64,000 nt of DNA from Phytoactinopolyspora mesophila (GTDB lineage: Bacteria > Actinomycetota > Actinomycetes > Jiangellales > Jiangellaceae). Position 1 is the stretch's first letter. Each line of letters begins with the position of its first letter. A program made the translations under genes and the position numbers. Positions 27,511 through 36,225 of this stretch are shown piece by piece. The DNA is taken from contig NZ_WLZY01000011.1 in NCBI RefSeq assembly GCF_010122465.1, positions 1 to 64,000 on the forward strand. Reading direction: 5' to 3'. The notes beneath the pieces were generated by a model that did no database searches, was not told the DNA's origin, and was given only the letters and a program-made list of their open reading frames with translations.

Positions 27511-29064
27511 TTATGGAGAAGGGGTGTACGACGAGGGCTTGGAGGTTGAGGAAGGGGTGGGCGATGAGGGGTTGGAGGGGGAGGAAGCCGGGGTGGAGCT
27601 GGGGTTGGAAGCGGGGGCGGAGCTGGCGGTGGAGCTGGGGGGAGATCGGCGGAGGAGTGGGCTGGCTGTGACCGCCAGGCCGGCCAGCGCGACGACCGTC
27701 ACCAGGACCAGGCCCGGGCGGAACTGGCTGAGCGACTGTTCCATGGACTCGTTCACGCCGTGTGCGTCAACGGACATCAGCGCTGTGCTCAGGGCCAGGA
27801 CGAGCGCCGCACCGACTTGTCCGGAGGTCTGGACCAGTCCGGCCGCGAGTCCTTGCTCGGAGTCTTTGACCCCGGCTGTGGCCTGAACGTTGATGGACGG
27901 GAATCCGAGCGCGAAACCCACCCCGAGCAGCACGACGCTGGGCAGGATCACGGTGAGGTAGTTCGGGTCGGTGTCGATCCGGAAGAAGAACAGCACGTAC
28001 CCGACGCTGAGCGCGCTGAGCCCGGCAATGATCAGCTTGGGTGTCCCCACCCGGTCGATCATCCGGCCCGCATACGGCGCGGTCAGAACAACGAGCACAC
28101 CAGCGGGCAGCAGCGCGAGCGCCATCTGAATCGGTGACCACCCGAGCACGTTCTGCAGGTACAGCGTCATGATGAATTGGAAGCTCAGGAACGAACCGAA
28201 CAGGGCGACCAACCCCACATTGGCGCGTACGATCGAGCCGACGCGTAGGATGCCGAGCCGCACTAGAGGGTGCGCCACCCGCCGCTCGATCATGAAGAAC
28301 GCTGTCAGCAGCGCAATCGCCAGGATGAACGACGCGATGATGCCGGGGTGGGTGAACCCGGTTTCCGGCGCGGACACCACGGTGTAGACGAGCAGCAACA
28401 TGCCACCGGTCAGAGTGGTGGCGCCGCCGACATCGTAGCCGCCGGTGGCGGCCGGGCGGTCGCGCGGGATGAGCATCAGACCGGCGATCAGCGCGGCGGT
28501 GGCGATCGGCACTGGGAAGAGGAAGGTCCACCGCCAGCCGATACCCGTCATCAAACCGCCGACGATCAAGCCTGAGGAGAAGCCGCTGGCGCCGAACAGC
28601 GTGTAGATCGACAACGCCTTGTTGCGGTCCCGGCCTTCGGCGAATGTCGTGGTGATGATCGATAGGCCGGTGGGGGCGGTGAACGCGGCGGCGACGCCCT
28701 TGATCAGTCGCGTCGCGATGAGCAGGCCGCCGTCGTCGACGATCCCGCCGAGCAGCGACGCGACCGCGAAAACGCCCAGGGCGATCAGGAAGACCTTGCG
28801 CCGGCCGAGCAGGTCGGCGGTGCGCCCGCCGAGAAGCAGGAGGCCGCCGAAGCCTAGTACGTAGCCGCTGACGATCCATTGCAGGGCGGTGGTCGACAAC
28901 CCGAGTTCGGCGCCGATGGACGGCAGCGCCACTCCCACCATGGATACGTCGAGGCCGTCCAGGAAGAGAGCGAGGCAGAGGACGGCGAGTATCCCCCACA
29001 GACGCGGGGTCCATTGCTGTTGTTGAGGGCTCGATGGAGCCGTGCGGATAGCCGTGTCAGTCAC
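27511..29064 (-). CDS. MFS transporter, DHA2 (14-helix) family
   Basis: Exporter of the EmrB/QacA type, about 517 aa with 14 predicted helices. Motif A-like GGRTADLLGRRKVF follows helix 2 and the helix-5 region carries the exporter GP-type motif as GASGFSSGLIVGG. A Ser/Pro low-complexity tail of about 40 residues ends the protein. The start is uncertain: GTG 29064 fits the usual N-terminus, with in-frame ATG at 29076 and further upstream inside the operator region. It is divergent from a MarR regulator, the standard repressor-exporter layout. Confidence 0.8.
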   Translation of the reverse strand: MTDTAIRTAPSSPQQQQWTPRLWGILAVLCLALFLDGLDVSMVGVALPSIGAELGLSTTALQWIVSGYVLGFGGLLLLGGRTADLLGRRKVFLIALGVFAVASLLGGIVDDGGLLIATRLIKGVAAAFTAPTGLSIITTTFAEGRDRNKALSIYTLFGASGFSSGLIVGGLMTGIGWRWTFLFPVPIATAALIAGLMLIPRDRPAATGGYDVGGATTLTGGMLLLVYTVVSAPETGFTHPGIIASFILAIALLTAFFMIERRVAHPLVRLGILRVGSIVRANVGLVALFGSFLSFQFIMTLYLQNVLGWSPIQMALALLPAGVLVVLTAPYAGRMIDRVGTPKLIIAGLSALSVGYVLFFFRIDTDPNYLTVILPSVVLLGVGFALGFPSINVQATAGVKDSEQGLAAGLVQTSGQVGAALVLALSTALMSVDAHGVNESMEQSLSQFRPGLVLVTVVALAGLAVTASPLLRRSPPSSTASSAPASNPSSTPASSPSNPSSPTPSSTSKPSSYTPSP

Positions 29065-29079
29065 GAGGAGGAACATTAC

Positions 29080-29107
29080 ATGCACGTGCATTGAATGCAC
29101 AAGCATT
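29080..29107. promoter_or_regulatory. MarR-type operators between MFS and marR genes
   Basis: ATGCACGTGCAT (29080-29091) is a perfect 12-bp palindrome; AATGCACAAGCATT (29094-29107) is an imperfect second one 14 bp on. Together they cover the divergent promoter region, as expected for a MarR repressor controlling both genes. Confidence 0.55.
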
Positions 29108-29152
29108 AAATGTATGTGCAACGAGTCGTCATCCGGTGTTAGAATCCTCGCT

Positions 29153-29530
29153 GTGGTCCAGACGCGGGAGCACCAATTGGTGGAGCAGTGGCGTGAGCTG
29201 CTGGCCTCCTATAACGAGATTGCCATTGCCTTGGATCGCGACCTTCAGGATCGGCATGGCATCGGGCTGAGTGAATTCGAAGCGCTGGACCGGCTGGTGG
29301 ATTCCGGCGACGAAAAGCTGCGCATGCTGGACCTGGCGTCGGGCATGTATCTGAGTCAGAGCGCGCTGTCGCGGGCCGTTGCCCGCCTGGAGCGGGCCGG
29401 CCTCGTGGAGCGAGCGATGTGCGCGGACGACCGTCGCGGCATTTTCGTCAAGCTCACCGTCGCGGGCCGGGCGAAGCACGCTGAGGCATCGGCTACGCAT
29501 CGTCAGGTACTCGCCGCACACCTTCGCTGA
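29153..29530 (+). CDS. MarR family transcriptional regulator
   Basis: Winged-helix regulator, 125 aa. The recognition region LSQSALSRAVARLERAGLVER and the wing CADDRRGIFVKLT are intact. The C-terminus ends soon after the wing (HRQVLAAHLR), roughly 20 residues shorter than most MarR proteins, so the last dimerisation helix may be missing. The GTG start lies 7 nt after a -10-like TAGAAT (29140-29145), suggesting a leaderless mRNA; an ATG at 29114 is the alternative. It probably represses the divergent MFS gene. Confidence 0.8.
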   Translation: MVQTREHQLVEQWRELLASYNEIAIALDRDLQDRHGIGLSEFEALDRLVDSGDEKLRMLDLASGMYLSQSALSRAVARLERAGLVERAMCADDRRGIFVKLTVAGRAKHAEASATHRQVLAAHLR

Positions 29531-29602
29531 AGGCCACGGCTCACCCCGGGTGTACCGACCACGCTGGGACCCGGGCCGGGCGGCCGCCTCCCAACCCTCG
29601 CC

Positions 29603-29691
29603 GGTGATCGTCAGGGCGTTGGGGTCGAATTTGGGGGATGGTCAGTGGGTTGTGGTCGCGATGGCGCGACCACAACCCACTGACGATCACC
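29603..29691. repeat. Hairpin repeat, family B, copy 2
   Basis: Perfect 20-bp arms (29641-29660 and 29665-29684, loop ATGG). An outer pair also fits: GGTGATCGTCAG (29603-29614) with CTGACGATCACC (29680-29691). It shares sequence with the hairpin at 27411-27468. It lies between convergent genes (marR and the hydrolase gene) and may serve as a two-way terminator. Confidence 0.7.
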
Positions 29692-29710
29692 GAACGGGGG
29701 ACCCGAGGGT

Positions 29711-31015
29711 TCAAGGCCCGGAGTGCCAGGCGGGGGCGGTGCTGGATTCGCGGAACATGGCGTTGCAGGAGGTCTGCAGCTGCTCGTCGGCCCACATCAG
29801 ATGGTGCGGGGCGGCGTTCGAGCACACCACCGTGCCCCAGGCGCCGACCCGGGCGGCGGTATGCACCGCCAGCCGGCACATCTGCGCGCCTACCGGGCCT
29901 TCCTCGAAGGAGCCGTGAGCAGGTGTGTAGCCGATCCAGCCCTCGCCCAGCACCAGGGGAATGCCGCGGGACAGCGCGAAGTCGGCGCCGGCCTCGATCC
30001 ACTCCACGAGCTTGTCTTCCATGCCCACTTTGTGTGTGGCGTAGCGCTCGTAGAGCCAGCGGTCGTAGGCCTCGACGTCACACCAGTCGTGCAGGTAGAT
30101 CTCGGGCTTGCCGACAATGGTCGCCCGTAGCTTCCAACGTTTGTCCGCCGGCGGCAGCCAGTCGGCCAGGTCCGGCGCACCGTCGCGCAGGAACGTCGTG
30201 CGCACGTCGTCCTGGGGGAAGTCCGCGCCGTCGCCGCGCAACCGGTAACGCTCGACCATCTCTCCGAGCACCCCGTAGATGTACGGGTGGAAGACGGCGA
30301 CGTCAACGTTGCGGGCAACTCCGCGCAGTTCGGTCAGGGGCACGCGGGCGTAGTTGACCGTGACCGGGACGGTCGGGTGCCGGGTTTTGAACGTATCGAG
30401 CCCCCGCTCGAGCCGGTCGCGCAGGGCGACGACGGCCGACTGCTCGCTGGGCAAGCCATCGGTGAGGTATCCGGCCTGGACCTCGTTGTGGAGCTCGACG
30501 AAGGCGACCCGGTCGGCGAGCTCATGACTGTTGAGCAGGTCCATCAGGTCGGCGTGCGCCTCGGCGAGGACGGCCGCCCGGGCGTCGGGCTCGACCGCCA
30601 TCAACGCGTCGAACCAGGCTGGGTCGGCCGCGAAGGAGGAGCTCTGCTGGTACTCCCAGCTCGAGACGATCACATAGCAGTTGTGCCGTTTGGCGGCGCG
30701 GAAGAACTCCAGCAGGTGCTCACGGGCGTCAATGGTGGTGGTCGCCTTGACGTCGTACCAGCGGGTGCGCTGCGCGTAATCGCCGCCCAGCGGTTCCAGC
30801 GTCAACGCCGACGTGTCCACGCCGGAGCGGAAGAGCAGGAACGGCATCGCGCAGATCCGCACGGTGTTGTAGCCGAGCTCCACGGCCCGGGCGAAGGCCG
30901 CGTCGAGATCCTCGAACGGCTCACCCGGGCCGGTGCGTGTGTACCAGGTGAAATCCCATAGCGAGACGGTCAGGCGCTCGGGGAGGTGCGGGGGCAGTGG
31001 AACGGGGGTGTACAC
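29711..31015 (-). CDS. Cellulase-like glycoside hydrolase
   Basis: Protein of 434 aa of the cellulase-like (PF12876) group, related to clan GH-A TIM-barrel hydrolases. Candidate catalytic residues are Glu in FVELHNEV (about 175) and Glu in PLVLGEGWIGY (near 375). No signal peptide is seen, so it should act on imported sugars in the cytoplasm. The GTG start has AAGGAG nine bases upstream. It ends the operon of a sugar ABC importer, whose cargo it probably hydrolyses; the sugar is unknown. Confidence 0.7.
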   Translation of the reverse strand: MYTPVPLPPHLPERLTVSLWDFTWYTRTGPGEPFEDLDAAFARAVELGYNTVRICAMPFLLFRSGVDTSALTLEPLGGDYAQRTRWYDVKATTTIDAREHLLEFFRAAKRHNCYVIVSSWEYQQSSSFAADPAWFDALMAVEPDARAAVLAEAHADLMDLLNSHELADRVAFVELHNEVQAGYLTDGLPSEQSAVVALRDRLERGLDTFKTRHPTVPVTVNYARVPLTELRGVARNVDVAVFHPYIYGVLGEMVERYRLRGDGADFPQDDVRTTFLRDGAPDLADWLPPADKRWKLRATIVGKPEIYLHDWCDVEAYDRWLYERYATHKVGMEDKLVEWIEAGADFALSRGIPLVLGEGWIGYTPAHGSFEEGPVGAQMCRLAVHTAARVGAWGTVVCSNAAPHHLMWADEQLQTSCNAMFRESSTAPAWHSGP

Positions 31016-31067
31016 GGCGTGAGCTCCTTGACGACGGTGGGCCGCGACTCGGTGGTGGCGTGGCCGT

Positions 31068-31940
31068 TCATTTGTTGGCCCCGACCAGGAGGCCGGAGAC
31101 GAAGTGTTTCTGGAACATGAAGAAGACGATGGCTGTCGGCACGGCCGCGAGCACGGCACCCGAGGCGACGACATTCCAGTTGCTGACGAACCCGCCCTGA
31201 AGGTTGAGCAGGGCGGCGGTCACCGGGAACTTCGCCTCGCTGCGCAGCACCGTGATTGCCCAGATGAGATCGTTGAAGATCCACGTTGTCGCGAGCGCGG
31301 CCAGCGCGGCCAGCGCCGGGCGGCACAACGGCACCATGATGCGTGCGTAGATGCGACCCGCGCCCGCGCCGTCGACCCGGGCCGCTTCGAGTATCTCGCC
31401 GGGGATGCCGCGCATGAACCCGTAGAGCACGAACGTGTAGAAGCCGAGCCCGAAGCCCACCTGGACGACGATCAGCGCCAGCAGCGAGTCGTAGATCCCC
31501 ATCGACTCGGTGATCCGGGCGACCGGGATCAGCAGCACCTGCGGCGGCAGCAGGTTGCCCGCCAGCATCGCCAGCAGGATGGTGCGGCGGAACGGGATGG
31601 CGAACCGGCTCAGCGCGAAGGCGGCGAGCGAGGCGAGGAACAGTGAGGCGACGACGGCGACCACGGTGACCACGGCACTGTTGACCAGGGCCCGGCCGAT
31701 CCCGCTCTGCAGCGCCGTGGTGAATCCGTCGAAAGAGAACGACGCCGGCAACGAGCCCAGCCCGCGCCGTGTGATGTCGTCGAATGAGCGGAACGCGACG
31801 GTCAGAACGAACACCAGTGGTGCGATCCACAGCAGGGTGAACGGCGCCATCACCGCGTGGAAGACCCATCCGCGACGGCGCGAAGGGGCTGCTTCCGGCC
31901 GCGCGACGCCGGGCGAGGCGGTGGAGGTCTGTACGGCCAT
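31068..31940 (-). CDS. Carbohydrate ABC transporter permease (MalG type)
   Basis: Membrane subunit, 290 aa, six helices. The EAA loop that docks the ATPase reads EAARVDGAGAGRIYARIMVPLCRPA (near 195-220). It follows the MalF-type permease after 3 bp. The importer lacks its own ATPase gene, normal in actinomycetes where one MsiK-like ATPase serves many importers. Confidence 0.9.
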   Translation of the reverse strand: MAVQTSTASPGVARPEAAPSRRRGWVFHAVMAPFTLLWIAPLVFVLTVAFRSFDDITRRGLGSLPASFSFDGFTTALQSGIGRALVNSAVVTVVAVVASLFLASLAAFALSRFAIPFRRTILLAMLAGNLLPPQVLLIPVARITESMGIYDSLLALIVVQVGFGLGFYTFVLYGFMRGIPGEILEAARVDGAGAGRIYARIMVPLCRPALAALAALATTWIFNDLIWAITVLRSEAKFPVTAALLNLQGGFVSNWNVVASGAVLAAVPTAIVFFMFQKHFVSGLLVGANK

Positions 31941-31943
31941 TGC

Positions 31944-32876
31944 TCAGTCCTCCCTGGTCGCACGGACGAGATAGGTGATGATGAACCCAATGGCCAGCAG
32001 GAAGATGGTGACCGCGATCGCCGAGCCGTAGCCGAGGTTCACCAGGGTGAAGCCCTGCTGGAACATGTAGGTGCTCAGCAGTTGCGAGCTGTCGTAGGGG
32101 CCACCGCGGGTCATCGCCCAGACGATGTCGAACGTACGCAGCGAGTCGATCACCGTTACGGCGAAGATCACGGTGTTCACGCCGCGCAGCTGGGGGAAGA
32201 CGACGTAGCGAAAGCGTTGCCAGCGGTTCGCGCCGTCGACGGCGGCCGCTTCCTCGAGGCTGGGGTCCACACCTTTCAGCCCGGCCAGGTACAACACCAT
32301 GATGTAGCCGACCTGCCGCCATACGGCGGCGATGAGCACCGCGTACAGGGCGGTGTCGGGATCGGCGAGCCACTGCCGGGCCACCCCGTCCAGGCCGATG
32401 AGCTCGAAGGTCGAGTTGATGGCGCCGTCCGGTTGGTACAACACCCGCCAGAACAGGCCGGTGACCACCAGGGAGAAGACCATCGGCAGGTAGATGGCGC
32501 TGCGATACAGCCCGACGCCGCGCCGCGGGCGGTTGAGCACCACGGCCAGGGTCAGCCCCATGATCACCGAAAGGCCACCGAAGCCGATGGTCCAGATCAC
32601 GGTGTTGCTGGCGGCTGTGCGGAAGACGGGGTCATCGAGGAGGTTGGCGTAGTTGTCGAACCCGACGAACTCCGCCGCCCCGACCCCGCTCCACCGGGTG
32701 AGTGACAGCCAGAAGCTGTTCATCGCCGGCCAGAAGACCCACGCCAGTTCCACGGCGAGCGGGATCAGCAGGAACAGCCAGACGATCCGCGGTACCCGTC
32801 CGCTGGAAGCCCGCCGGCGACGGCTCACCGGCGGGGCTTGCTGGTCAGGCGTGGTGGCCAGGTCAGGCTGACTCAC
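31944..32876 (-). CDS. Carbohydrate ABC transporter permease (MalF type)
   Basis: Membrane subunit, 310 aa, six helices after a basic cytoplasmic head. The EAA loop is EEAAAVDGANRWQRFRYVVFP. The GTG start overlaps the stop of the binding-protein gene as GTGA; the frame is open further upstream but lies inside that gene. Confidence 0.9.
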   Translation of the reverse strand: MSQPDLATTPDQQAPPVSRRRRASSGRVPRIVWLFLLIPLAVELAWVFWPAMNSFWLSLTRWSGVGAAEFVGFDNYANLLDDPVFRTAASNTVIWTIGFGGLSVIMGLTLAVVLNRPRRGVGLYRSAIYLPMVFSLVVTGLFWRVLYQPDGAINSTFELIGLDGVARQWLADPDTALYAVLIAAVWRQVGYIMVLYLAGLKGVDPSLEEAAAVDGANRWQRFRYVVFPQLRGVNTVIFAVTVIDSLRTFDIVWAMTRGGPYDSSQLLSTYMFQQGFTLVNLGYGSAIAVTIFLLAIGFIITYLVRATRED

Positions 32877-34189
32877 GCGTCGAACACCCGCTCTGCTGCT
32901 GCCTGCCAGTCGGCGAGGATGGCGTCCACGTCGTCGGGGTCGTCGAGGAAGCGGGTGAGTGCGGTGTCGGCGGTGGCCTGCAGCTCGTCGCTGGAGTCGC
33001 GGTTGAAGAACTGGGTGATCTCGTCGGTCTCTTCCAGGTGTGTGATGCCCTTCTGCACCAGCGGGGAGAAGCCCGAAGTGTCGACGTCGGGCGACGTGGG
33101 CAGGTTGGACGAACCAGCTAGCTCGATGAACTGCTGCTGGTACTCCGGGGCGGCCAGGTGTGAGAGCAGCGCCTTGGCGCCGTCCGGGTTCTGCGAGCCG
33201 GACGCCGCGAAGTAGCCGTCCGTCGGCGCTTCCTCGCCGACCGGCAGCGACGGGTCGATGATCGGTACCCGGAAGAAGTCGACGTCGTCGACGTCCTCCT
33301 CGGGGAAGGCCTGCGTGATGAACGCGCCGATCAGGTACATCGCGGCGCGCTTCTGAACCAGCGGGGTGACGGCGTCCTGCCACGAGTAGGAGCGGCCGTT
33401 CGGATCGATGAACGGCAGGAGCTTGGCGTACTCATCCATGACGGCGCGCACTTCGGCGCTGTCGAAGGAATGTTGTCCGGCCAGCAGTTCGCGGTGGTAT
33501 TCCGGGCCGTTGACCCGCAGATTGAGGTAGTCGAACCAGCCGGCGGCGACCCACGGCGTGCCGCCGGTGCCCATGGTGAGCGGGGAGACGCCCTGTGCGT
33601 TGAGCGTCTCACAGAGCGCGAGGAAGTCGTCCCAGGTCTCGGCCGGTTCGACACCCCATTCCTCGAACGCCGACGGGCGGTAGAAGACGCCCCACCAGTA
33701 GTAGTTGGTCGGCACGAAGATGGGGGTTCCGTCCTCGGTGCTGGACAGGCTGCGCAACGCATCCGAGAAGCCGGCACACGCGCCGTCGCCGGTCCAGAGA
33801 TCCGACAGGTCCAGCAGCAGACCGCGGGCGGCATAGTCACGCGCGACCGAACCCGCGTACCAGGTCAGTACGTCCGGCGGGTTCGAGGACGAGAGGTACG
33901 TCGGCAGCTGCGCCCGGTAGTTCTCGATGGCGACGGTGTTGAGGGTGACATCGCCGTCGTAGGCGTCGATCAGGGATTCGAGCGCGGCCCTGGGCTGGGG
34001 GTCGGAGAGGCTCGACTGCAGTGTGACCGGCCCGGTGCTCTCGGGCGTGCCGTTGCCCTCAGGGCTGCTAGCGGCATCGCCTTCGTCGTCGGAACCGCCA
34101 GCGCCGACGCAGCCGGTGAGCAGACCGGAGACCCCCAGCGCCGCCGAACCGGCTAGGAAGCCGCGCCGAGACATACGAGACGTGGTCAT
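32873..34189 (-). CDS. Sugar ABC transporter substrate-binding lipoprotein
   Basis: Extracytoplasmic solute-binding protein, 438 aa, family 1 (SBP_bac_1). The N-terminus has a twin-arginine-like SRRGFLAG and a lipobox LTGC, so it is exported and lipid-anchored. An acidic/serine linker follows. GAGGAGG lies upstream of the ATG. It is the first gene of the importer operon and is divergent from a GntR regulator, with a predicted operator in between. Confidence 0.9.
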   Translation of the reverse strand: MTTSRMSRRGFLAGSAALGVSGLLTGCVGAGGSDDEGDAASSPEGNGTPESTGPVTLQSSLSDPQPRAALESLIDAYDGDVTLNTVAIENYRAQLPTYLSSSNPPDVLTWYAGSVARDYAARGLLLDLSDLWTGDGACAGFSDALRSLSSTEDGTPIFVPTNYYWWGVFYRPSAFEEWGVEPAETWDDFLALCETLNAQGVSPLTMGTGGTPWVAAGWFDYLNLRVNGPEYHRELLAGQHSFDSAEVRAVMDEYAKLLPFIDPNGRSYSWQDAVTPLVQKRAAMYLIGAFITQAFPEEDVDDVDFFRVPIIDPSLPVGEEAPTDGYFAASGSQNPDGAKALLSHLAAPEYQQQFIELAGSSNLPTSPDVDTSGFSPLVQKGITHLEETDEITQFFNRDSSDELQATADTALTRFLDDPDDVDAILADWQAAAERVFDA

Positions 34190-34272
34190 CGTGCCCTCCT
34201 CATGCGCCGGCTTGGCGCGTCCTGGTTACGTTGCGGACATCTTGGTGTCACTCAGCCCGCGCTGTCAAGAAA

Positions 34273-34283
34273 TAGTCATACAA
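34273..34283. promoter_or_regulatory. Predicted FadR-type GntR operator
   Basis: TAGTCATACAA fits the FadR-subfamily half-site rule T-N-GT-N3-AC-N-A. It is the only such site in the 118-bp divergent promoter region and lies 24 bp before the GntR start codon. It is probably bound by that regulator to control both operons. Confidence 0.45.
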
Positions 34284-34307
34284 AATGCTTAATGCTAGAT
34301 TCCTCCT

Positions 34308-35096
34308 ATGCTCCGAACAACGCAGCGTTCCGTGTACCGCGGAATCCACGGATCTGTCGTCGCTCATATCGGCGAGCAGATCATCCGGGGCGACATCTCC
34401 CCAGGTGATTCGCTTGATCCAGCACAGATTGAGCAGGACCTCGGCGTGAGTCGCACCGTTGTGCGCGAAGCCCTCCGGGTGCTGACCGCCAAGGGGATGG
34501 TTGAGGCCCGGCCCAAGAGAGGCACCCACGTTCTGCCCCGCGATCACTGGTCCCTGCTCGACGGCGATGTCCTGCAGTGGCAGCTGGCGAACCGGAACGA
34601 CGAGACGTTCATGCAGAACCTGTCCGAGGTCCGCGCCATGGTCGAGCCGGCGGGAGCGCGGCTGGCCGCCGAGCGTCGTACGGACGCCGACCTGCAAGCC
34701 CTGAGGGACGCCTTCGACGCGCTCGCCGACCCGCATGCCGGTGGCGACGAAGTGGTCGAGGCTGACCTCGCCTTTCACCGGCTGCTGCTTTTCGCCGCAC
34801 ACAATGAGCTGCTACAGCGTATGGAGATCGTCATCGAAGCCGGTCTTCGGGTGAGGGACCTCCTGGTACACGGTCACGGGACGTGGGCGGACAGTGTCCC
34901 CGCCCACGCGGCGGTGCTCGAGGCGGTGGCCGCCCAGGACGGCCCGGCGGCGGAGCGTGCCGTGCACCACCTGCTCGACCAGGCGGACCGTGACGTCCGG
35001 GCGTTGCTCGACGACCCGGCCGACGGCGGCCCGGATCAGCCCGGTAATGGCGAGAAGGCGACCATGAAGGAGCCCGATGAAGATCACCGACATTGA
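34308..35096 (+). CDS. GntR family regulator, FadR/FCD subgroup
   Basis: Regulator of 262 aa. The N-terminal GntR winged helix (about 8-75) contains the helix-turn-helix QIEQDLGVSRTVVREALRVL. The C-terminal FCD domain (about 100-235) has the Asp and three His positions that usually hold a metal and sense a sugar acid. Its 3' end overlaps the dehydratase gene by 20 bp, so the two are co-transcribed. It is the likely switch for the whole sugar locus. Confidence 0.88.
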   Translation: MLRTTQRSVYRGIHGSVVAHIGEQIIRGDISPGDSLDPAQIEQDLGVSRTVVREALRVLTAKGMVEARPKRGTHVLPRDHWSLLDGDVLQWQLANRNDETFMQNLSEVRAMVEPAGARLAAERRTDADLQALRDAFDALADPHAGGDEVVEADLAFHRLLLFAAHNELLQRMEIVIEAGLRVRDLLVHGHGTWADSVPAHAAVLEAVAAQDGPAAERAVHHLLDQADRDVRALLDDPADGGPDQPGNGEKATMKEPDEDHRH

Positions 35097-36222
35097 AACG
35101 TTCGCCGTCGCCCCACGCTGGCTGTTCTGCCGCATCGCGACCGACGAGGGCATCGTGGGCTGGGGCGAGCCGATCGTGGAAGGACGTGCCGAGACCGTCC
35201 GGGCCGCCGTACACGAGCTGGCGGACTATTTGATCGGGCAGGATCCGCTGCGGATCGAGGATCACTGGCAAGTGCTGTCAAAGGGCGGCTTCTATCGCGG
35301 TGGGCCCGTCCTCTCCAGCGCGCTGGCCGGACTCGATCAGGCGCTCTGGGACATCGCCGGGCAGGCATATGACGCGCCGGTGCACGCGCTGCTGGGCGGT
35401 CCGGTGCGGGACCGGGTGCGGATGTACACGTGGATCGGCGGGGACGAGCCGGCGGAGATCGGCGAGGCTGTGGCCGAGAAAATCTCGCAAGGATTCACCG
35501 CGGTCAAGATGAACGGCTGTGCGGTGATGTCCAGGCTGGCCACGGTCCGAGAGACCGACGCCATGCTGGCCCGGTTGCAGGCCGCGCGGGAAGCGCTGGG
35601 GCCCGACCGCGACGTCGCCGTCGACTTCCACGGCCGGGTCAGCACGGCCAATGCCCGGCGGGTGCTGCCACTGCTCGAGCCGTTCCACCCGCTGTTCATC
35701 GAGGAACCCGTGTTGCCCGAACACGCTGGCAAGCTCGCGGCGATCGTCGCCGCCAGTTCCACACCTATCGCGATGGGTGAGCGCTGTTACCACCGCAGTG
35801 AGTTCGCCGGTCCGCTCCAGGCCGGCGTGAGCGTGGTGCAGCCGGACATCTCGCACGCGGGCGGGATCTCGGAGGTACGACGGGTCGCGGCGCTGGCCGA
35901 GATCTACGACGCCGTGCTCGCGCCGCATTGCCCACTCGGGCCGATCGCACTGGCGGCCAGCCTGCAGGTGGCCTTCGCCACGCCGAACTTCCTCATCCAG
36001 GAGCAAAGCCTCGGCATCCACTACAACGTGGGCAACGATCTGCTGGATTACCTCATCGATCCGTCGGTGTTCCAGTTCTTCGACGGGTATGTGCAGCGGC
36101 CCATGGCGCCCGGGCTGGGCATCCAGGTGGACGAGGCCGCGGTGCGACGGGCCGACGAGACCGGGCATCAGTGGCGCTCGCCGGTGTGGCGGCACTCTGA
36201 CGGCAGCTTTGCCGAGTGGTGA
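35077..36222 (+). CDS. Mandelate racemase/enolase-superfamily sugar-acid dehydratase (galactonate dehydratase-like)
   Basis: Enzyme of 381 aa close in layout to D-galactonate dehydratase. Metal ligands are in VDFHGR (Asp), FIEEPV (Glu) and AMGERCYHR (Glu). The general acid His of DgoD-like enzymes is in that DFHGR block, and a second His lies in APHCPLGPIA. It would dehydrate a sugar acid to a 2-keto-3-deoxy acid. The downstream SDR starts 4 bp after it. The exact substrate (galactonate, arabinonate or similar) is not fixed by the sequence. Confidence 0.8.
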   Translation: MKITDIETFAVAPRWLFCRIATDEGIVGWGEPIVEGRAETVRAAVHELADYLIGQDPLRIEDHWQVLSKGGFYRGGPVLSSALAGLDQALWDIAGQAYDAPVHALLGGPVRDRVRMYTWIGGDEPAEIGEAVAEKISQGFTAVKMNGCAVMSRLATVRETDAMLARLQAAREALGPDRDVAVDFHGRVSTANARRVLPLLEPFHPLFIEEPVLPEHAGKLAAIVAASSTPIAMGERCYHRSEFAGPLQAGVSVVQPDISHAGGISEVRRVAALAEIYDAVLAPHCPLGPIALAASLQVAFATPNFLIQEQSLGIHYNVGNDLLDYLIDPSVFQFFDGYVQRPMAPGLGIQVDEAAVRRADETGHQWRSPVWRHSDGSFAEW

Positions 36223-36225
36223 GCC

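Noticed and set aside
29711-34189. Missing ATPase gene of the sugar importer
   Set aside because: Absence is normal in actinomycetes, where a shared ATPase encoded elsewhere energises such importers.
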